Shown here: positions 26,936-35,096 of the stretch, in pieces
How the letters are laid out: each line of letters starts with the position of its first letter
Numbering within the stretch: the stretch's first letter is position 1
Source: Coriobacteriia bacterium
GTDB taxonomy: Bacteria > Actinomycetota > Coriobacteriia > Anaerosomatales > SLCP01
Length of the DNA stretch: 51,099 nt
Direction of reading: 5' to 3'
NCBI GenBank assembly: GCA_007121015.1
Contig: SKMN01000008.1
Span: 1-51,099, forward strand
The notes under the pieces: model-generated
What the model was told of the DNA's origin: nothing
What the model saw: only the letters and a program-made list of their open reading frames with translations
The model's database searches: none
Translations under genes and position numbers: made by a program

Positions 26936-27178
26936 GTGTCCGAGGACATCAAGGTCGACCTGGAGCTCGATCTCAAAGGGCTGCTCTGCCCGATGCCGAT
27001 GGTGAAGGTCAGCCAGAAGATCGGTGACGTGCCGGTCGGCGGCGTCATCCGGGCCGTTGCCACGGACCCTGGATCGATGGCAGACATCCCGGCGTGGGCG
27101 AAGAGCACCGGCAACGAGGTCCTCTCGGCCGGCAAAGAGGGTGACGAGTACGTGTTCCTGGTCAAGCGGGCCAAGTGA
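26936..27178 (+). CDS. tusA: TusA-family sulfur carrier protein
   Basis: 80 residues. The CPxP motif lies in GLLCPMPMVKV, where Cys receives and passes on sulfane sulfur. The rest has the two-layer alpha/beta TusA pattern (VIRAVATDPGSMADIPAWAK). A GTG start follows AAAGGAGA. It sits between DsrE2 and a heme b membrane subunit, which suggests it feeds persulfide sulfur into, or takes it from, the redox module, rather than serving tRNA thiolation. That role is inferred from context only. Confidence 0.92.
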   Translation: MSEDIKVDLELDLKGLLCPMPMVKVSQKIGDVPVGGVIRAVATDPGSMADIPAWAKSTGNEVLSAGKEGDEYVFLVKRAK

Positions 27179-27205
27179 CGCCGAGACCACGAAGAAGGGC
27201 TGACG

Positions 27206-27925
27206 ATGGAGACCTACCTGTACCTCACCTCCGTGGTGGGGGTATACATCGGCATCGGCGTGTTCGTCGTAGGGATGGCGTGGCGCATATACCAGTGGTC
27301 GACCACGCCCAAGTCGCCGGTCAGGCTCGGCCTCTTCCCCAAGCCCGCGACGTCGACCGGCCGAGGTCTCAAGATGCTCAAAGACACGTTCGTCGCGCCC
27401 CACTCGGCGCGCATCGAGCCGGTGATGTGGGGTTTCGCGTTCGCGTTCCACGTCGCAGCCCTGGCAGCGCTCATCGGTCACGGTCGCCTGGTCGTCGAGT
27501 ACACCCCGCTCGTCCGGCTGCTCGGGGGCGACGGCATGAGTACGTTCGCCGCGTGGTCGGGGGGCACCGCAGGCATCGTCATGACCGTCGCGGTTCTGTT
27601 CTGGATCGCGCGCCGCACCTACGGTCCGTTCAAGCAGCTCTCGGTGCCCGAAGACTACTTCCTGCTCTTCCTGCTCCTCGGCATCATCGTCATGGGTAAC
27701 CACATGCGATTCCTCGGCCACGTGCCCGTCGAGACGTACCGCGAGTGGTTCCAGAGTCTGTTGGTGTTCCGACCGGTCATGCCGGCCGAGATCGCGAACT
27801 CGAACGTCGGGTGGTCGCTCGGGACGCACATGCTCTTCGTGAACGTCTTCCTCGTCTACTTCCCGTTCAGCAAGCTCGTCCACACGATCGGCGCGTTCTC
27901 GGCGAACCTGGTGAGGAGTGAGTAA
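27206..27925 (+). CDS. NarI/DsrM-like heme b membrane subunit
   Basis: 239 residues with about five membrane helices and histidines in helix positions suited to one or two hemes b: His82 (FAFAFHVAAL), His92 (GHGR), His166 (GNHMRF), His208 (GTHML), His226 (LVHTIG). The family is respiratory nitrate reductase gamma and DsrM/TmcC/HmeC-type subunits that exchange electrons with menaquinone. Paired here with a DsrK/HdrD-like iron-sulfur protein whose start overlaps or touches its stop. No nitrate reductase or sulfite reductase genes are present. Confidence 0.88.
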   Translation: METYLYLTSVVGVYIGIGVFVVGMAWRIYQWSTTPKSPVRLGLFPKPATSTGRGLKMLKDTFVAPHSARIEPVMWGFAFAFHVAALAALIGHGRLVVEYTPLVRLLGGDGMSTFAAWSGGTAGIVMTVAVLFWIARRTYGPFKQLSVPEDYFLLFLLLGIIVMGNHMRFLGHVPVETYREWFQSLLVFRPVMPAEIANSNVGWSLGTHMLFVNVFLVYFPFSKLVHTIGAFSANLVRSE

Positions 27926-27926
27926 C

Positions 27927-29192
27927 GTGGAGCCACAGCAGGTCGACACCCTCACCGGCGTTCTCGACAAGAAGATGACCCGCCAGCTCAAGCAGTACCT
28001 CGACATCTGCGCGCGCTGCGCGATCTGCAAGGACGCCTGCCATCAGTACGTTGCCACCGGCGACCTCACGTACCTGCCGGCCCGCCGTGCCGAGCTCATC
28101 AGGCAGATCTATAAGAAGTACTTCACCAAGACCGGTGAGTTCGTGCCCGCGCTCTACGAGGCGCGCGACCCCGACGAGAGCCTGCTCGACGAGTTGTACG
28201 AGTCGACGTACGCGTGCACGGGGTGCCGTCGGTGCATGTACTACTGCCCCTTCTCGATCGACACGGCGTGGATCCTCTCGGTAGCCAAAGCGATCCTCAT
28301 CGCGGCGGACAGGGGCAACGAGATGCTCGGCCAGCTCGCCGACGCGGCGCTCATGAAGAGCGACAACTTCGACATGTTCAGGGACATCATCTTAGACGGC
28401 TTCAAGGACATCGAGGGCAAGGTCAAGGAGATGACCGGAGACCCGTCAGCCGAGATCCCGGTCGACAAGGAGGGTGCCGACGTCCTCTACGTCGCGCTCG
28501 CCGGCGCCCACTCGATCCTGCCTGCGGCGGCCATCTTCCACGAGGCGGGCACGAACTGGACGCTCTCGATGTTCGAATCGGCCAACTACGGGTACTTCTT
28601 CGGCGACGCGGAGAAGGCGCGGCGGATCGCCGACCGCTTCATGGACGAGGCGAAGCGCCTCGGCGTGAAAGAGGTCGTGATCACCGAGTGCGGGCACGCC
28701 TACCGCGTGGCTCAGTTCTTCCACGAAGCGTGGAGCGGCGAGAAGCACCCCTTCAAGGTCCGCCACATCCTCGAGGTCATCGACGAGTACATCCGCGATG
28801 GGCGGATCACCGTACGCCACGGTGCGATCACCGAGCCGGTCACCTACCACGACCCGTGCCAGGTCGGCCGCAACGGCGGCATCTTCGAGCAGCCGCGTGA
28901 CATCGTGCGAGCGATCGCCTCGGACTTCCGGGACATGACACCCAACCGGGAGGAACAGTGGTGCTGCGGCGGTGGCGGCGGGCTCGTCGCGATCGCCGAG
29001 ATGGAGGATTTCCGCCTCAAGAGCGGCGCGAAGAAGCTCGAGCAGGTCAAGGCGACGGGCGCTCGCATCATCGCGAGCCCGTGCGAGAACTGCCGCCTGC
29101 AGCTCGAAGGCCTCAACGACCAGCTCGACCTCGGCCTCACCGTCAAGCCCGTCATGGACCTCGTGGTGGACGCGATGGAGATCCGCAGGTAG
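27927..29192 (+). CDS. HdrD/DsrK-like iron-sulfur disulfide reductase subunit
   Basis: About 421 residues. Two 4Fe-4S clusters of CX2CX2CX3C type lie near the N-terminus (CARCAICKDAC and CTGCRRCMYYC). The C-terminus has one CCG domain, CX34CCX38CX2C, with Cys in DPCQVG, WCCGGGGG and PCENC. This is the heterodisulfide-reductase catalytic motif that binds a noncubane cluster. The first CCG half is degenerate. GTG at 27927 is spaced 8 bases from AGGAG, with an alternative GTG at 27918. It likely reduces or oxidises a disulfide, persulfide or trisulfide with electrons from the adjacent heme b subunit and menaquinone. Confidence 0.88.
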   Translation: MEPQQVDTLTGVLDKKMTRQLKQYLDICARCAICKDACHQYVATGDLTYLPARRAELIRQIYKKYFTKTGEFVPALYEARDPDESLLDELYESTYACTGCRRCMYYCPFSIDTAWILSVAKAILIAADRGNEMLGQLADAALMKSDNFDMFRDIILDGFKDIEGKVKEMTGDPSAEIPVDKEGADVLYVALAGAHSILPAAAIFHEAGTNWTLSMFESANYGYFFGDAEKARRIADRFMDEAKRLGVKEVVITECGHAYRVAQFFHEAWSGEKHPFKVRHILEVIDEYIRDGRITVRHGAITEPVTYHDPCQVGRNGGIFEQPRDIVRAIASDFRDMTPNREEQWCCGGGGGLVAIAEMEDFRLKSGAKKLEQVKATGARIIASPCENCRLQLEGLNDQLDLGLTVKPVMDLVVDAMEIRR

Positions 29193-29214
29193 CCTGTCGC
29201 CAAGGAGGTCGACC

Positions 29215-30057
29215 ATGGCTGATCAGCGGATCCCCGCCGCGGACTTTGGCATCTGCGGAGGTAGCGGCACGCTCTCGCTCGGCAGTGCCGCCGCGCTCAC
29301 CGATGAACGCGTCGTCGTTATCGCGGAAGATCTCGTCTACGACACGCCGTTCGGACGCTCGCCGGCGTTCACACACATCCGTGTCGACGGCCCACACGGG
29401 CCGCGCGACGCGCTCGCGGTCAAGATGCACGGCTGGAGGCGCGGCGTGAAGCGCGGCGACGCGAGTCTACAGGTCTTCTGGGTCTTCCACGAAGCGGGCG
29501 TGCGCAAGGTGCTCGCCGACGGCGGTGTGGGCTCCCTCAACCACCTGCTCGACCCGCGGGACGTGGTCGTGTCCAACGATTTCATAGATCTGACGATAAA
29601 GCAGGACATCTACGTCCGGGGCGACCACCTGCTCATCATGCGGCAGCCGATCTGCCCCTCGCTCGCCAACCACCTCTTCGCGGCGGCGAGCGAGTCGTTC
29701 GCGCGCGTGTTCCGCCGCGGCACGTACCTCGTCACCGACGGTCCGCGCTTCGAGACCGTCGCCGAGGTGGACTACATGCGCCGACTCGGCGGCGACATCA
29801 TCGGTCAGTCGCTCGCACCCGAGGTCGTCCTCGCCCGCGACATCGGCGCATGCTTCGCCGGCATCTACATCGTCGTCAACTACGCCGAGGGCGTGGTGCG
29901 CGAGTGGGAGCACGGCGAACTCAAGGCCGTGTTCTTCGAGGAGTCCGAGACGGTCGCACGCTGCGTAGTCGACGCCGTGAGCACCGCGGAGCTCAGCGCC
30001 GGCTGCGGCTGCATGGACCTGCGCAAGCCGAGCCTCCTCGACCTGCCGGAGGCCTGA
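29215..30057 (+). CDS. MTAP/PNP-family nucleoside phosphorylase, predicted futalosine-cleaving
   Basis: 280 residues of the purine nucleoside phosphorylase superfamily, MTAP branch. It shows GGSGTL near residue 15, GGVGSLN (about 102-108), GTYLVTDGPRFET (about 169-181) and IIGQSLAPEVVLARD. Adenine-specific MTAPs have two Asp in a TDYD-type stretch near the C-terminus. Here the same place reads VNYAE, giving Asn222 and Ala224, as expected for 6-oxopurine substrates. With the downstream amidohydrolase and the mqn genes, the likely substrate is futalosine, releasing hypoxanthine. Inosine or guanosine remain possible. ATG at 29215 follows AAGGAGG. Confidence 0.8.
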   Translation: MADQRIPAADFGICGGSGTLSLGSAAALTDERVVVIAEDLVYDTPFGRSPAFTHIRVDGPHGPRDALAVKMHGWRRGVKRGDASLQVFWVFHEAGVRKVLADGGVGSLNHLLDPRDVVVSNDFIDLTIKQDIYVRGDHLLIMRQPICPSLANHLFAAASESFARVFRRGTYLVTDGPRFETVAEVDYMRRLGGDIIGQSLAPEVVLARDIGACFAGIYIVVNYAEGVVREWEHGELKAVFFEESETVARCVVDAVSTAELSAGCGCMDLRKPSLLDLPEA

Positions 30058-30058
30058 T

Positions 30059-31351
30059 GTGATCGTCTCGGCGGCGTGGGTCCTGCCGATCTCCGGTCCA
30101 CCGATACGCGACGGCGCCGTCCGCGTGCGCGACGCGCGCATCGTAGAGGTGGCGCCCCGGGACGAGATCGTCGCGGCACATCCTTCCGAGGAGGTCGCCG
30201 ACCACCCCGGGTGCACGCTCCTGCCCGGTCTCGTGAACGCTCACACCCACCTCGCGCTCACCGTGCTCGGCGGCGTGGTGCCCCCGGCTCCCTTCCCCGA
30301 GTGGATCGGGCGCGTCGCGCGCGCGATCAGGGCGCTCACACCTGACGATCTCGCCGCCTCGGCAACGCTTGGAGCCCACCGTTGCATCGCGTCCGGTACG
30401 ACCACGGTGGGAGATATCGTCTACACGCCTGAGTCGGTGACCTTAGCCGAGGACGCCGGGCTCGCAGGCGCCTTCTTCTGGGAGGTCCTCGGCATCGATC
30501 CTGCAGCGATCGGAGAGAGACTGGAGCGCGCCGGCTACCCGGCTGCGCCCACACGCGATGACGACCACATCCGCTTCGGCCTCTCGCCCCACTCCCCCTA
30601 CACGTCCGGGCCCGGCCTCAGCTCGGCACTGCACGCGCTCGCACCCACGCACGGAGCGCTCTTCGCGGTACACCTCGCTGAATCGCCGGCCGAGATCGAG
30701 TTCGTGCGCGACGGCAGCGGCCCGCTCGCCGATGTGGCCTCGCGCACCGCGCCGGACTTCGAGCCCGCCGGGGTCTCTCCGATTCGCTACCTGCACGAGC
30801 TCGGCGCGCTCGATGACGCGATCGCGGTCCACTGCGCCGAGGCGACCGGCGACGACGTCCCGCTCCTCGCCGGGCACGCGCGCGGGGTCGTCGTGTGCCC
30901 GCGATCGAACGCATACCTGCACGTCGGGCCCGCGCCCGTGGAGGCGCTCGCCCGGGCGGGGGTCCGGCTCGCGCTCGGGACCGACAGTCTCGCAAGCAAC
31001 AGCGACCTCGACCTGTTCGCCGAGGCCAGAGCACTCGCCGGGATCGCGCCGGCTCTGTCCGCCGAGCGCATCGTGCGGACCATGACGCTGGAAGGCGCCA
31101 CGATGCTCGGGCTCGCCGGGGTCACTGGCTCGATCGAGTCCGGCGCACGTGCGGACATCGCGCTGTTCCGCACCCCTGCGAGCGACGACCCGTATCCGGC
31201 CCTACTGAAGACGGCCGGGCGCCACACGGTCCAGGGCGTCATGTCGGCGGGCGTGTGGCGTGTCCTCGACGGCCAGCCCACGTCGCCGAGCCACTACCTC
31301 GACGTCGCGGTACGAAAGGCCGCCGCCCGTGCGGCTGCCGCCGTCGCGTAG
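30059..31351 (+). CDS. Amidohydrolase, predicted aminodeoxyfutalosine deaminase
   Basis: 430 residues of the ATZ/TRZ-type amidohydrolase superfamily. Metal ligands are HTH (His62, His64), His205 with Glu208 in AVHLAES, His258 in AVHCAE, and Asp309 in LGTDSLASN. SPHSPYTS at about 176-183 is typical of nucleobase and nucleoside deaminases. Other family members deaminate aminodeoxyfutalosine, S-adenosylhomocysteine or 5'-methylthioadenosine. The mqnE/mqnC context and the adjacent 6-oxopurine-type phosphorylase favour aminodeoxyfutalosine. GTG at 30059 is spaced from GGAGG and lies one base after the previous stop. Confidence 0.82.
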   Translation: MIVSAAWVLPISGPPIRDGAVRVRDARIVEVAPRDEIVAAHPSEEVADHPGCTLLPGLVNAHTHLALTVLGGVVPPAPFPEWIGRVARAIRALTPDDLAASATLGAHRCIASGTTTVGDIVYTPESVTLAEDAGLAGAFFWEVLGIDPAAIGERLERAGYPAAPTRDDDHIRFGLSPHSPYTSGPGLSSALHALAPTHGALFAVHLAESPAEIEFVRDGSGPLADVASRTAPDFEPAGVSPIRYLHELGALDDAIAVHCAEATGDDVPLLAGHARGVVVCPRSNAYLHVGPAPVEALARAGVRLALGTDSLASNSDLDLFAEARALAGIAPALSAERIVRTMTLEGATMLGLAGVTGSIESGARADIALFRTPASDDPYPALLKTAGRHTVQGVMSAGVWRVLDGQPTSPSHYLDVAVRKAAARAAAAVA

Positions 31352-31376
31352 TCCGGGAGAGTCGCCGTGTTCGCGG

Positions 31377-31793
31377 TCAGATGTGGTACACGAACACCCC
31401 GGCGCCGTCGAGTTCGCGCTGGCGTGAAGCAAGGTCGGCGAGGGTCGTCCCGCCGAGTGACTCGGACAGGTCGCGGGCGGCCTGAACCCACATCTCGGAC
31501 ACCGCGGACCCGCTCACGCGCGGCACGTCGATCACATCCCCCTGCAGAGCGACGATGACGTCGCGGACGGAGACATCGTGCGCGGGCCTTCCGAGGGACG
31601 CGCCGCCACCGGGACCGCGCTGGCTCGATACGATGCCGTGCTTCGAAAGTACCGTCAGCTGTTGCTCGACGAAGCGCCGTGGCAAGCCGAGCCGGTCTGC
31701 GACGTCACCCGCCGCGACGCTCGTCCCTTGCGGCAACAGAGCGAGCGTGGTCAATGCACGAAGCGCGTAGTCGAGTCGCTGAGGGACCCGCAT
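31377..31793 (-). CDS. Rrf2-family transcriptional regulator
   Basis: 138 residues. The winged helix fits Rrf2/CymR/IscR proteins (LDYALRALTTLALL, VADRLGLPRRFVEQQLTVLSKHGIVSSQRGPGGGASLGRP). The three-Cys cluster loop of IscR and NsrR is absent, as in CymR, which controls cysteine metabolism by binding CysK. Its ATG overlaps the cysK TGA (ATGA), so the pair is coupled. The cysK-rrf2 order suggests feedback on cysteine synthesis. Confidence 0.93.
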   Translation of the reverse strand: MRVPQRLDYALRALTTLALLPQGTSVAAGDVADRLGLPRRFVEQQLTVLSKHGIVSSQRGPGGGASLGRPAHDVSVRDVIVALQGDVIDVPRVSGSAVSEMWVQAARDLSESLGGTTLADLASRQRELDGAGVFVYHI

Positions 31794-32752
31794 CAGGCCA
31801 AGTCCTCCCAGAGCTTCGTAGACAGGTAGCGCTCCCCGGTCGAGGGTGCGACGGTCACCACGAGCGCACCTTCCATCTCGGGACGAGCAGCGACCGCGAG
31901 TGCCGCCACCAGGTTCGCGCCGCTCGAGATGCCTCCGAACACGCCCTCGGCCGAAGCGAGCGCTCGCGCCATCTCGATCGCCTCGGGACCGGAGACCCCG
32001 ACGACCTCGTCGAGAACGCCGATGTCGAGGGTGTCGGGCACGAAGTTCGCACCGATCCCCTGGATCAAGTGGGGCGACGGCACGAGTTCGTCGCCCGCGA
32101 GCGTCTGCGCGATGAGGGGCGACTCGGCCGGCTCGACCGCGATGATGCGAACATCCGGGTAGCGTTCCTTCAGGTAGCGGCCGCCACCTGAGATGGTGCC
32201 GCCCGTGCCGACCCCCGCGACGAACGCCCCGAGTCTCTCGGAACCGAGCGCGCGCTCGATCTCCGGGCCGGTCGTCTCGTAGTGGGAGCGCGGGTTCGCC
32301 GGGTTGACGAACTGACCCGGCATGAACGCGCCGGCGCGCTCGGCCACGAGCTCTTCGGCAGCGGCGACCGCGCCGGCCATCCCGGACGCAGCAGGCGTCA
32401 GCACGACTTCCGCGCCGTAGGCGGCAAGCAGTCTCCTGCGCTCGACCGACATGCTTTCGGGCATCGTCAGTACGACATTGTAGCCACGCGCGGCACCTAT
32501 CATGGCTAGCGCGATGCCGGTGTTGCCGCTCGTGGGCTCGACGAGCACCGAGGAGCCCGGGCTGATGAGCCCGCGCTCCTCGGCGTCATCGATCATGCCC
32601 TTGGCGATCCTGTCCTTCACCGAGCCGCCGGGGTTGCGGGATTCGAGCTTGATCGCAACGTGGCCGGGTAGATGCACGTCGAGGCGCACGAGCCCGACGA
32701 GGGGCGTGTATCCGATGGTCTGGTCGACCGTTTGCTTCAGCGTGTGACTCAT
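31793..32752 (-). CDS. cysK: Cysteine synthase A (O-acetylserine sulfhydrylase)
   Basis: 319 residues, PLP-dependent beta-replacement enzyme. The PLP Lys lies in NPGGSVKDRI (about residue 46). The phosphate loop is TSGNTG, with GVGTGGTISG downstream. It makes cysteine from O-acetylserine and sulfide. Two ATGs adjoin, and 32752 is better spaced from GAGGAG. It runs divergently from the NfeD gene across a 240-base intergenic region and overlaps rrf2 at its stop. Confidence 0.95.
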   Translation of the reverse strand: MSHTLKQTVDQTIGYTPLVGLVRLDVHLPGHVAIKLESRNPGGSVKDRIAKGMIDDAEERGLISPGSSVLVEPTSGNTGIALAMIGAARGYNVVLTMPESMSVERRRLLAAYGAEVVLTPAASGMAGAVAAAEELVAERAGAFMPGQFVNPANPRSHYETTGPEIERALGSERLGAFVAGVGTGGTISGGGRYLKERYPDVRIIAVEPAESPLIAQTLAGDELVPSPHLIQGIGANFVPDTLDIGVLDEVVGVSGPEAIEMARALASAEGVFGGISSGANLVAALAVAARPEMEGALVVTVAPSTGERYLSTKLWEDLA

Positions 32753-32995
32753 CATGACTCCTCAGGTCGCGGGAACACTGTGATGATACCGCGGAACGGG
32801 GGCAATATTGCGCATTATTCGCATGCGTTTATGCTTATGATGGAGTTCGCCCGCCGTATGGCGCCAGAATGGTCCGGTCTTCCGTGCCTCCTGTCGCACG
32901 GAGTGTGGTTGCGGCGGTTCTCGTAGGTATATAGTCATGAGAGTCGTCCGCTGGGCCCGTCGATTCCTGCCGCCCGCTGAAAGTGAGGTTCGACC
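32753..32995. promoter_or_regulatory. Divergent control region between cysK and NfeD genes
   Basis: Holds a conspicuous AT-rich patch (about 32800-32840) with the palindrome GCATGC (32821-32826) inside repeated CGCAT units. This is a candidate promoter/operator for cysK and a place to look for Rrf2 binding. Toward the plus-strand gene, TATAGT (32930-32935) lies downstream of TTGCGG (32909-32914), but the 15-base spacing is short. Confidence 0.4.
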
Positions 32996-33451
32996 GTGGA
33001 GAACCCCTGGTTCTGGGTGTGGGTCATGCTCGCAGCCATCCTGCTCATCGCCGAGATCTTCACAGTCACGTTCTTCCTCCTGCCCTTCGCGATCGGAGCG
33101 GCGGCGGCGGCGGTCCTCGAGTACCTCGGAGTAAGCGTCGGGTGGCAATGGATCGCATTCATCGTCGTCTCGGCGAGCCTACTCGTCATCCTTCGCCGCT
33201 ACGGCGACCGCATCACCCACGAACCACCCGTACGCACGGGTGTCGACCGGCTCCTCGGCAAGAGAGGGGTCGTGATCGAGCAGGTCACTTCCCACACGTC
33301 CGAGGGCCGCGTGCGCATCGAGCGAGAGGAGTGGCGCGCGGACTCCGTTGACGGCAGCATGCTGCCGGTCGGCACGGCGGTCACGGTCGAACGGATCGAC
33401 GGGACGCACCTCGTGGTGCGCGCCGCCGAAGACGAGAGTCCGGCACAATGA
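32996..33451 (+). CDS. NfeD-like membrane protein
   Basis: 151 residues with three hydrophobic segments (about 5-65) and a C-terminal OB-fold domain of NfeD type (about 85-145, beginning [12 protein letters not shown]). The short form lacks the ClpP-like protease domain. NfeD and SPFH proteins are commonly encoded together and are thought to organise membrane microdomains. The SPFH gene follows 29 bases later. The start is a GTG. Confidence 0.9.
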   Translation: MENPWFWVWVMLAAILLIAEIFTVTFFLLPFAIGAAAAAVLEYLGVSVGWQWIAFIVVSASLLVILRRYGDRITHEPPVRTGVDRLLGKRGVVIEQVTSHTSEGRVRIEREEWRADSVDGSMLPVGTAVTVERIDGTHLVVRAAEDESPAQ

Positions 33452-33479
33452 CGGTGCCGGACACGATGGGAGGAGACCG

Positions 33480-34403
33480 ATGGAGAACCTGACCGCGGTA
33501 GCGCTCGGCCTCATCGTGGTGGTGGTGTTGTTCGTCTACGCCATCGCCGCCATCCGCATCGTGCGGCCCTACGAGAAGGGGATCGTCGAGCGGTTCGGCA
33601 AGTACCAGTCTACGTTCGACTCGGGACTCCACTTCATCCTCCCGTTCGTCGACCGCATCACCAAGATCGACATGCGTGAGAACGTGGTGGACGTCCCTCC
33701 GCAAGAGGTCATCACGAGCGACAACGTGCTCGTCACCGTGGATGCCGTCGTCTACTACGAAGCAACCGACCCGGTGAAACTCATCTACAACGTGGCCAAC
33801 TTCTACATGGCGGCAACGAAGCTCGCACAGACGAACCTGCGTAACGTCATCGGCGACATGCAACTCGATGAATCGCTTACAAGCCGCGAGAAGATCAATG
33901 CCGCACTGCGACAGATCCTCGACGACGCGACCGACAAGTGGGGCGTGCGGATCGTCCGCGTGGAACTCCAGCGGATCGAGCCCCCCATCGACGTGACCGA
34001 GGCGATGCACCGTCAGATGAAGGCCGAGCGAGAACGTCGCGCCGTCATCCTCGAGGCAGACGGCGACAAACAAGCCAAGATCGCACGGGCCGAGGGCTCG
34101 AAGCAAGCCGCGATCCTCGAGGCCGAGGGACGCGCGCGAGCCATCAAGGAAGTCGCCGAGGCCGAGAAGTTCGAGAAGCTCACGGTCGCCGAGGGCGAAG
34201 CGCTCGCCATCAAGTCGGTGTTCGGCGCCATCCACGAAGGTGACCCGACGAACGACCTGATCGCCATCCGCTACCTCGAAGCGCTCAAAGCGATCGCCGC
34301 AGGCGAAGCGAACAAGGTCTTCCTGCCGATGGAGGTCAGCGGCATCATGGGCAGCATCGGGGGCATCGCCGAACTGTTCAAGAAGGAGGATGGCACCGAG
34401 TAG
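33480..34403 (+). CDS. SPFH/stomatin-like membrane protein (slipin)
   Basis: 307 residues. An N-terminal membrane anchor (about 5-27) is followed by the SPFH domain (about 27-190, with [16 protein letters not shown] and [15 protein letters not shown]) and a Glu/Ala/Lys-rich coiled coil (about 185-245) ending in a small C-terminal segment. ATG at 33480 follows GGGAGGAG. It partners with the NfeD protein just upstream. Confidence 0.94.
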   Translation: MENLTAVALGLIVVVVLFVYAIAAIRIVRPYEKGIVERFGKYQSTFDSGLHFILPFVDRITKIDMRENVVDVPPQEVITSDNVLVTVDAVVYYEATDPVKLIYNVANFYMAATKLAQTNLRNVIGDMQLDESLTSREKINAALRQILDDATDKWGVRIVRVELQRIEPPIDVTEAMHRQMKAERERRAVILEADGDKQAKIARAEGSKQAAILEAEGRARAIKEVAEAEKFEKLTVAEGEALAIKSVFGAIHEGDPTNDLIAIRYLEALKAIAAGEANKVFLPMEVSGIMGSIGGIAELFKKEDGTE

Positions 34404-34442
34404 CAGGGCGGGAGGCGGCCTTGCGCCAGACGGTCCGCAGCT

Positions 34443-35096
34443 TCACACCGTGACGATCACGTACCCGTCGCGTACCGTGACCGGGTAGGTCTTCACGTCG
34501 GCGTCTGGGTGGTCGGTGGTCCCGTCGCGCACGTCGTAGCGCCATCCGTGCCACGGGCAGATGACGGTGTGTCCCTCGACGAACCCCTGCCCGAGCGGGC
34601 CGAACGCGTGGCGACAGACGTTCCCGAGTGCATAGAAGTCGTTTTCCACGCGCGCCAACGCGACCTCACGTCTGCCGATCCGAACCGTCCTCACCGTGCC
34701 ATCCGGGAACGATTCGACGCGCGCCACCGGAACATCGGCGGGCCCCTCGGGTACATCGATGACCCCATGCAGCTCGCTTCCGTCCTCGACATCGTGGAGG
34801 ACGAACAAGCCACACCAACATTTACGGAGCTTGGCGAACTGGTCGGCGTAGAACGGGATACACGGACAGACGACCTTGAGGTCCTCCTTGGGGTCACCCG
34901 TGCGCACCCTGCACGGGCAGTAGACATCGCCCGTTTGGTCGAGGATCTCCAACTCGCTCGAGAGCACCTCGTCGACGAATTCGGTGTCGTCGTTGAACAC
35001 GTAGCCGAGCTGAACGACGAACGGTGTCATGTACGCCTTGAGATCCTCTATCGTCGTGCCTTCGTGAAAACGCTGCCGGGGAGCCGGGGTGCTCAC
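34443..35096 (-). CDS. Ferredoxin-thioredoxin reductase catalytic domain fused to a Rieske domain
   Basis: 217 residues. Residues 1-105 match the FTR catalytic beta subunit, with cysteine pairs CPC (60-62), CPC (77-79) and CWC (93-95). These would hold a 4Fe-4S cluster next to a redox-active disulfide. Residues about 120-217 form a Rieske 2Fe-2S domain with Cys161 and His163 in CRHAFG and Cys180 and His183 in CPWHGW. The Rieske module could deliver electrons to the FTR site in place of ferredoxin. The GTG start overlaps the glutaredoxin stop (GTGA), so the two are co-translated. The likely partner substrate is that glutaredoxin. Confidence 0.88.
   Translation of the reverse strand: MSTPAPRQRFHEGTTIEDLKAYMTPFVVQLGYVFNDDTEFVDEVLSSELEILDQTGDVYCPCRVRTGDPKEDLKVVCPCIPFYADQFAKLRKCWCGLFVLHDVEDGSELHGVIDVPEGPADVPVARVESFPDGTVRTVRIGRREVALARVENDFYALGNVCRHAFGPLGQGFVEGHTVICPWHGWRYDVRDGTTDHPDADVKTYPVTVRDGYVIVTV

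Noticed and set aside
26362-29192. A canonical dissimilatory sulfite reductase (Dsr) or heterodisulfide (HdrABC) system
   Set aside because: No dsrAB, dsrC, hdrA or sHdr genes accompany these four, so only the component families are claimed.
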